From Amnibacterium flavum (lineage in GTDB: Bacteria > Actinomycetota > Actinomycetes > Actinomycetales > Microbacteriaceae), in NCBI RefSeq assembly GCF_003097495.1, contig NZ_QEOP01000002.1, forward strand, positions 744,001 to 808,000: 64,000 bases of DNA. The letters run 5' to 3'. A program made the position numbers and the translations under genes. Below are positions 61,366 to 64,000 of the stretch, piece by piece. How positions within the stretch are numbered: position 1 is the first letter of the stretch; the number at the start of each line of letters is the position of its first letter. The notes under the pieces are model-generated. The model searched no databases. It saw only the letters and a program-made list of their open reading frames with translations, and was not told where the DNA came from.

Positions 61366-64000
61366 ATGCAGACTGCCGAAATCCGCCGCCGTTGGCTCGA
61401 CTTCTTCGGTGAGCGCGGCCACACCATCGTCCCGTCGGCGTCCCTCGTCAGCGACGACCCGTCGCTGCTGTTCACCGTCGCGGGCATGGTGCCCTTCATC
61501 CCGTACCTGACCGGCGTGGTCCCGGCACCGTACCCGAGGGCGACGAGCGTCCAGAAGTGCATCCGCACCCTCGACATCGAAGAGGTCGGCAAGACCACCC
61601 GGCACGGCACGTTCTTCCAGATGAACGGCAACTTCTCCTTCGGCGACTACTTCAAAGAGGGCGCGATCGGCTACGCCTGGGAGCTGCTGACGACTCCCGA
61701 GTCCGCCGGCGGGCTCGGTTTCGACGAGAAGGACCTCTGGGTCACCGTCTACGAGGACGACCAGGACGCGTTCGACCTGTGGCGCAAGCAGGGAGTCCCC
61801 GCGAGCCGCATCCAGCACCGCGGCAAGGCGGACAACTACTGGAACACCGGCCAGCCGGGGCCGGGCGGCCCCTGCTCCGAGATCTACTTCGACCGCGGCC
61901 CCGGCTACGGCATCGAGGGCGGGCCCGAAGCCGACGAGGACAGGTACATCGAGATCTGGAACCTCGTCTTCATGCAGTACCTGCTGAGCGAGGTCCGGTC
62001 GAAGACCGACTTCGACATCGCGGGCGACCTGCCGCGCAAGAACATCGACACCGGCATGGGGCTCGAGCGCGTCGCGTTCCTCAAGCAGGGTGTCGACAAC
62101 CTGTACGAGATCGACCAGGTGCGCCCCGTCCTCGACCTGGCCTCGGAGCTCTCGGGCCGCCGTTACGGCGCCGATCACGGCGATGACGTCCGCATGCGGG
62201 TCGTCGCGGACCACGTGCGCAGTGCGCTCATGCTGATGGCCGACGGCGTCGCGCCGGGCAACGAGGGGCGCGGCTACGTGCTCCGCCGTCTCATGCGCCG
62301 CACCGTGCGTGCGATGCGTCTCCTCGGCGTCGAGGACCCGACGTTCCCCGCGCTCTTCGCGGCGTCGCGCGACGCGATGCGGACCGCCTACCCCGAGGTG
62401 CAGACCGACTACGCGCGGATCGAGCGCACCGCCGTCGGAGAGGAGGAGACCTTCCTGCGCACCCTCGCGGGCGGAACCACCATCCTCGACGTCGCCGTCG
62501 GCCGCACCAAGGGCGCGGGAGCGTCCCAGCTGCCGGGTGACACCGCCTTCCAGCTGCACGACACCTACGGGTTCCCGATCGACCTGACGGTCGAGATGGC
62601 GGAGGAGGCCGGCCTCAGCGTCGATCGCGGCGCGTTCGACCGACTCATGGCGGAGCAGCGCGCCCGCGCGAAGGCCGACGCGAAGTCGAAGAAGAAGGCG
62701 ATCGCCGACCTCTCCGTGTACGGCCAGTTCCGCGCGATCGGGGAGACCGAGTTCCGCGGCTACGACTACCTGCAGGCCGAGGCCCGGGTGCTCGGCATCC
62801 TGCGCGACGGCGGTTCCGTCGACTCCGCGCGTGCCGGCGACACCGTCGAGGTCATCCTGTCCGAGACCTCGCTGTACCCCGAGTCCGGTGGTCAGGAGGC
62901 CGACGCCGGAAGCATCCTCGGGGTCGGGTTCGAGCTCGAGGTCCAGGACGTCCAGCGACCCGTCAAGGGGCTGATCTCCCACCGCGTGCTCGTGCGCTCG
63001 GGCGAGGTCGCCGTCGGCGATGCTGCCACCACCGTCGTCGATCCTGTCTGGCGCCGCGGCGCGACCCAGGCCCACTCCGCCACGCACCTCGTGCACGCAG
63101 CCCTGAGGCAGGTCCTCGGGCCCGAGGCCCACCAGTCCGGGTCGTACAATAAGGCCGGGTACATGCGCCTCGACTTCAGCTGGAACAAGGCCCTGTCGCC
63201 CGAGACGCGCAGCGAGATCGAGGGCGTCGCGAACGACGCCATCCAGCAGGACTACGACGTCGTCACGCGCGTCATCCCGCTCGACGAGGCGAAGGCCCTC
63301 GGCGCTATGGCGCTGTTCGGCGAGAAGTACGGCGACACGGTCCGCATGGTGGACATCGGGGGCCCGTGGTCCCGCGAGCTGTGCGGTGGAACCCACGTGG
63401 GGTCCAGTGCGCAGATCGGGCTCATCAACCTCGTGGGCGAGTCGTCCGTCGGATCGACGAACCGCCGTGTGGAGTCCCTCGTCGGGCCCGACGCCTTCCG
63501 CGACTTCGCGACCGAGCGGGCCATCGTCTCGCAGCTCACGAACGAGCTCAAGACCCCGCGTGATCAGATCCCTGCGCGCATCGCCGATCTGCTGGCGAGC
63601 CTCAAGTCGGCCGAGAAGCGGATCGCCGAGTTCGAGCAGCAGGCGCTGTCGAGTCGGGTCCCCGCGCTCGTGGCATCGGCCGGCACGGTGGGCGAGCTCA
63701 CCGTCGTCGCCCAGCAGATCGGATCGGTCCGCAGCGGAGACGAGCTGCGCGCACTCGCGACCACCGTGCGCGAGCGTCTCGGCGGTCGAACCGTCGTGGC
63801 CCTCGCGGCCGATGTGGCGGGCAAGCCCTCGGTGATCGTCGCGACGACGCCGGGTGCCCGTGAGGCGGGTGCCAAGGCCGGCGTGCTGGCGAAAGCGGCG
63901 GCGTCGGTTCTCGGCGGTGGCGGCGGCGGCAAGGACGACATCGCTCAGGGCGGTGGTTCCGACCTGTCGGCCATCCCCGCCGCCCTCGACGCGGTCGTCG
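61366..64000 (+). CDS. alaS: Alanine--tRNA ligase, partial
   Basis: The first 878 codons of alanyl-tRNA synthetase; the rest lies beyond the window's right edge, so the stop is not seen. The catalytic core opens with IRRRWLDFFGERGHTIVPSASL, motif 2 is RHGTFFQMNGNFSFGDYFKEG and the G-rich motif 3 region is PRKNIDTGMGLERVAFLKQG. The editing domain has its zinc ligands in AHSATHLVHAALRQVL and ELCGGTHVG. The C-Ala domain ends in GGGGGGKDDIAQGGG. ATG 61366 with AAGGT upstream gives the standard N-terminus. Full length should be about 885-900 residues, so little is missing. Confidence 0.98.
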   Translation, partial: MQTAEIRRRWLDFFGERGHTIVPSASLVSDDPSLLFTVAGMVPFIPYLTGVVPAPYPRATSVQKCIRTLDIEEVGKTTRHGTFFQMNGNFSFGDYFKEGAIGYAWELLTTPESAGGLGFDEKDLWVTVYEDDQDAFDLWRKQGVPASRIQHRGKADNYWNTGQPGPGGPCSEIYFDRGPGYGIEGGPEADEDRYIEIWNLVFMQYLLSEVRSKTDFDIAGDLPRKNIDTGMGLERVAFLKQGVDNLYEIDQVRPVLDLASELSGRRYGADHGDDVRMRVVADHVRSALMLMADGVAPGNEGRGYVLRRLMRRTVRAMRLLGVEDPTFPALFAASRDAMRTAYPEVQTDYARIERTAVGEEETFLRTLAGGTTILDVAVGRTKGAGASQLPGDTAFQLHDTYGFPIDLTVEMAEEAGLSVDRGAFDRLMAEQRARAKADAKSKKKAIADLSVYGQFRAIGETEFRGYDYLQAEARVLGILRDGGSVDSARAGDTVEVILSETSLYPESGGQEADAGSILGVGFELEVQDVQRPVKGLISHRVLVRSGEVAVGDAATTVVDPVWRRGATQAHSATHLVHAALRQVLGPEAHQSGSYNKAGYMRLDFSWNKALSPETRSEIEGVANDAIQQDYDVVTRVIPLDEAKALGAMALFGEKYGDTVRMVDIGGPWSRELCGGTHVGSSAQIGLINLVGESSVGSTNRRVESLVGPDAFRDFATERAIVSQLTNELKTPRDQIPARIADLLASLKSAEKRIAEFEQQALSSRVPALVASAGTVGELTVVAQQIGSVRSGDELRALATTVRERLGGRTVVALAADVAGKPSVIVATTPGAREAGAKAGVLAKAAASVLGGGGGGKDDIAQGGGSDLSAIPAALDAVV

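Overview
The window comes from a high-GC Gram-positive actinobacterium, most likely a member of the Microbacteriaceae close to Microbacterium. This rests on gene content and order, very high third-position GC, GTG/TTG starts, and small actinobacterial families (SepH/DUF3071, DUF4193, DUF3093, DUF3710, DUF3159, DUF3000). It is a chromosomal segment. I see no prophage, insertion sequence, CRISPR array or plasmid genes.

Region 1 (1-26.7 kb) is a conserved core block whose order recalls the Mycobacterium tuberculosis Rv2670-Rv2699 interval. It holds a 5'-truncated-by-window type II topoisomerase A subunit, a phosphodiesterase-fold protein, an FAD monooxygenase overlapping sepH, the DUF4193/DUF3093/dut/DUF3710/DUF3159 group, acnA behind a 24-bp perfect palindrome, and dxs. 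A small accessory insert follows (aldo/keto reductase, AraC regulator, alpha/beta hydrolase, RibD-like reductase). Then come a fatty-acid beta-oxidation pair (fadA-fadB), RNase D, DUF3000, a membrane-anchored hydrolase, pyrimidine reductase/sufE, a rhodanese and zapE.

Region 2 (26.7-40.8 kb) is more variable. It has two tandem ammonium transporters, the first behind a near-ideal tandem GlnR box, an MFS transporter, and a tRNA group (Val-CAC on the minus strand; Gly-GCC, Cys-GCA and Val-GAC on the plus strand). The 3' end of tRNA-Val(GAC) plus its terminator is repeated with a 111-bp period. Two endonuclease/exonuclease/phosphatase-fold proteins, DsrE-like, PspC, maleylpyruvate isomerase-like, LigD-type polymerase-domain, GntR, thioredoxin-like, DUF4395, CsbD and TM2 genes follow.

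Region 3 (40.8-64 kb) is a second core block, resembling M. tuberculosis Rv2614c to Rv2555c. It carries thrS-HIT, pdxS-pdxT, a membrane protein, yebC-ruvC-ruvA-ruvB, yajC-secD-secF, rel, an AbiEi-like orphan, DUF349, a membrane-anchored cyclophilin, rarA, rpsD, a DUF948 protein, a small membrane-linked protein and the first ~2.6 kb of alaS.

Two regulatory themes stand out. First, about 20 genes have a TAnnnT-like -10 hexamer ending 6-8 nt before the start codon and no Shine-Dalgarno sequence, the signature of leaderless mRNAs. Second, several intergenic regions hold repeats or palindromes not explained by coding: the tRNA-tail tandem array, the acnA palindrome, GGATCAGG repeats before ruvA, a 56-bp inverted repeat after rpsD, and a REP-like pair at 5.5 kb. 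I found no clearly undescribed multi-gene system; the most interesting signals are these non-coding elements.
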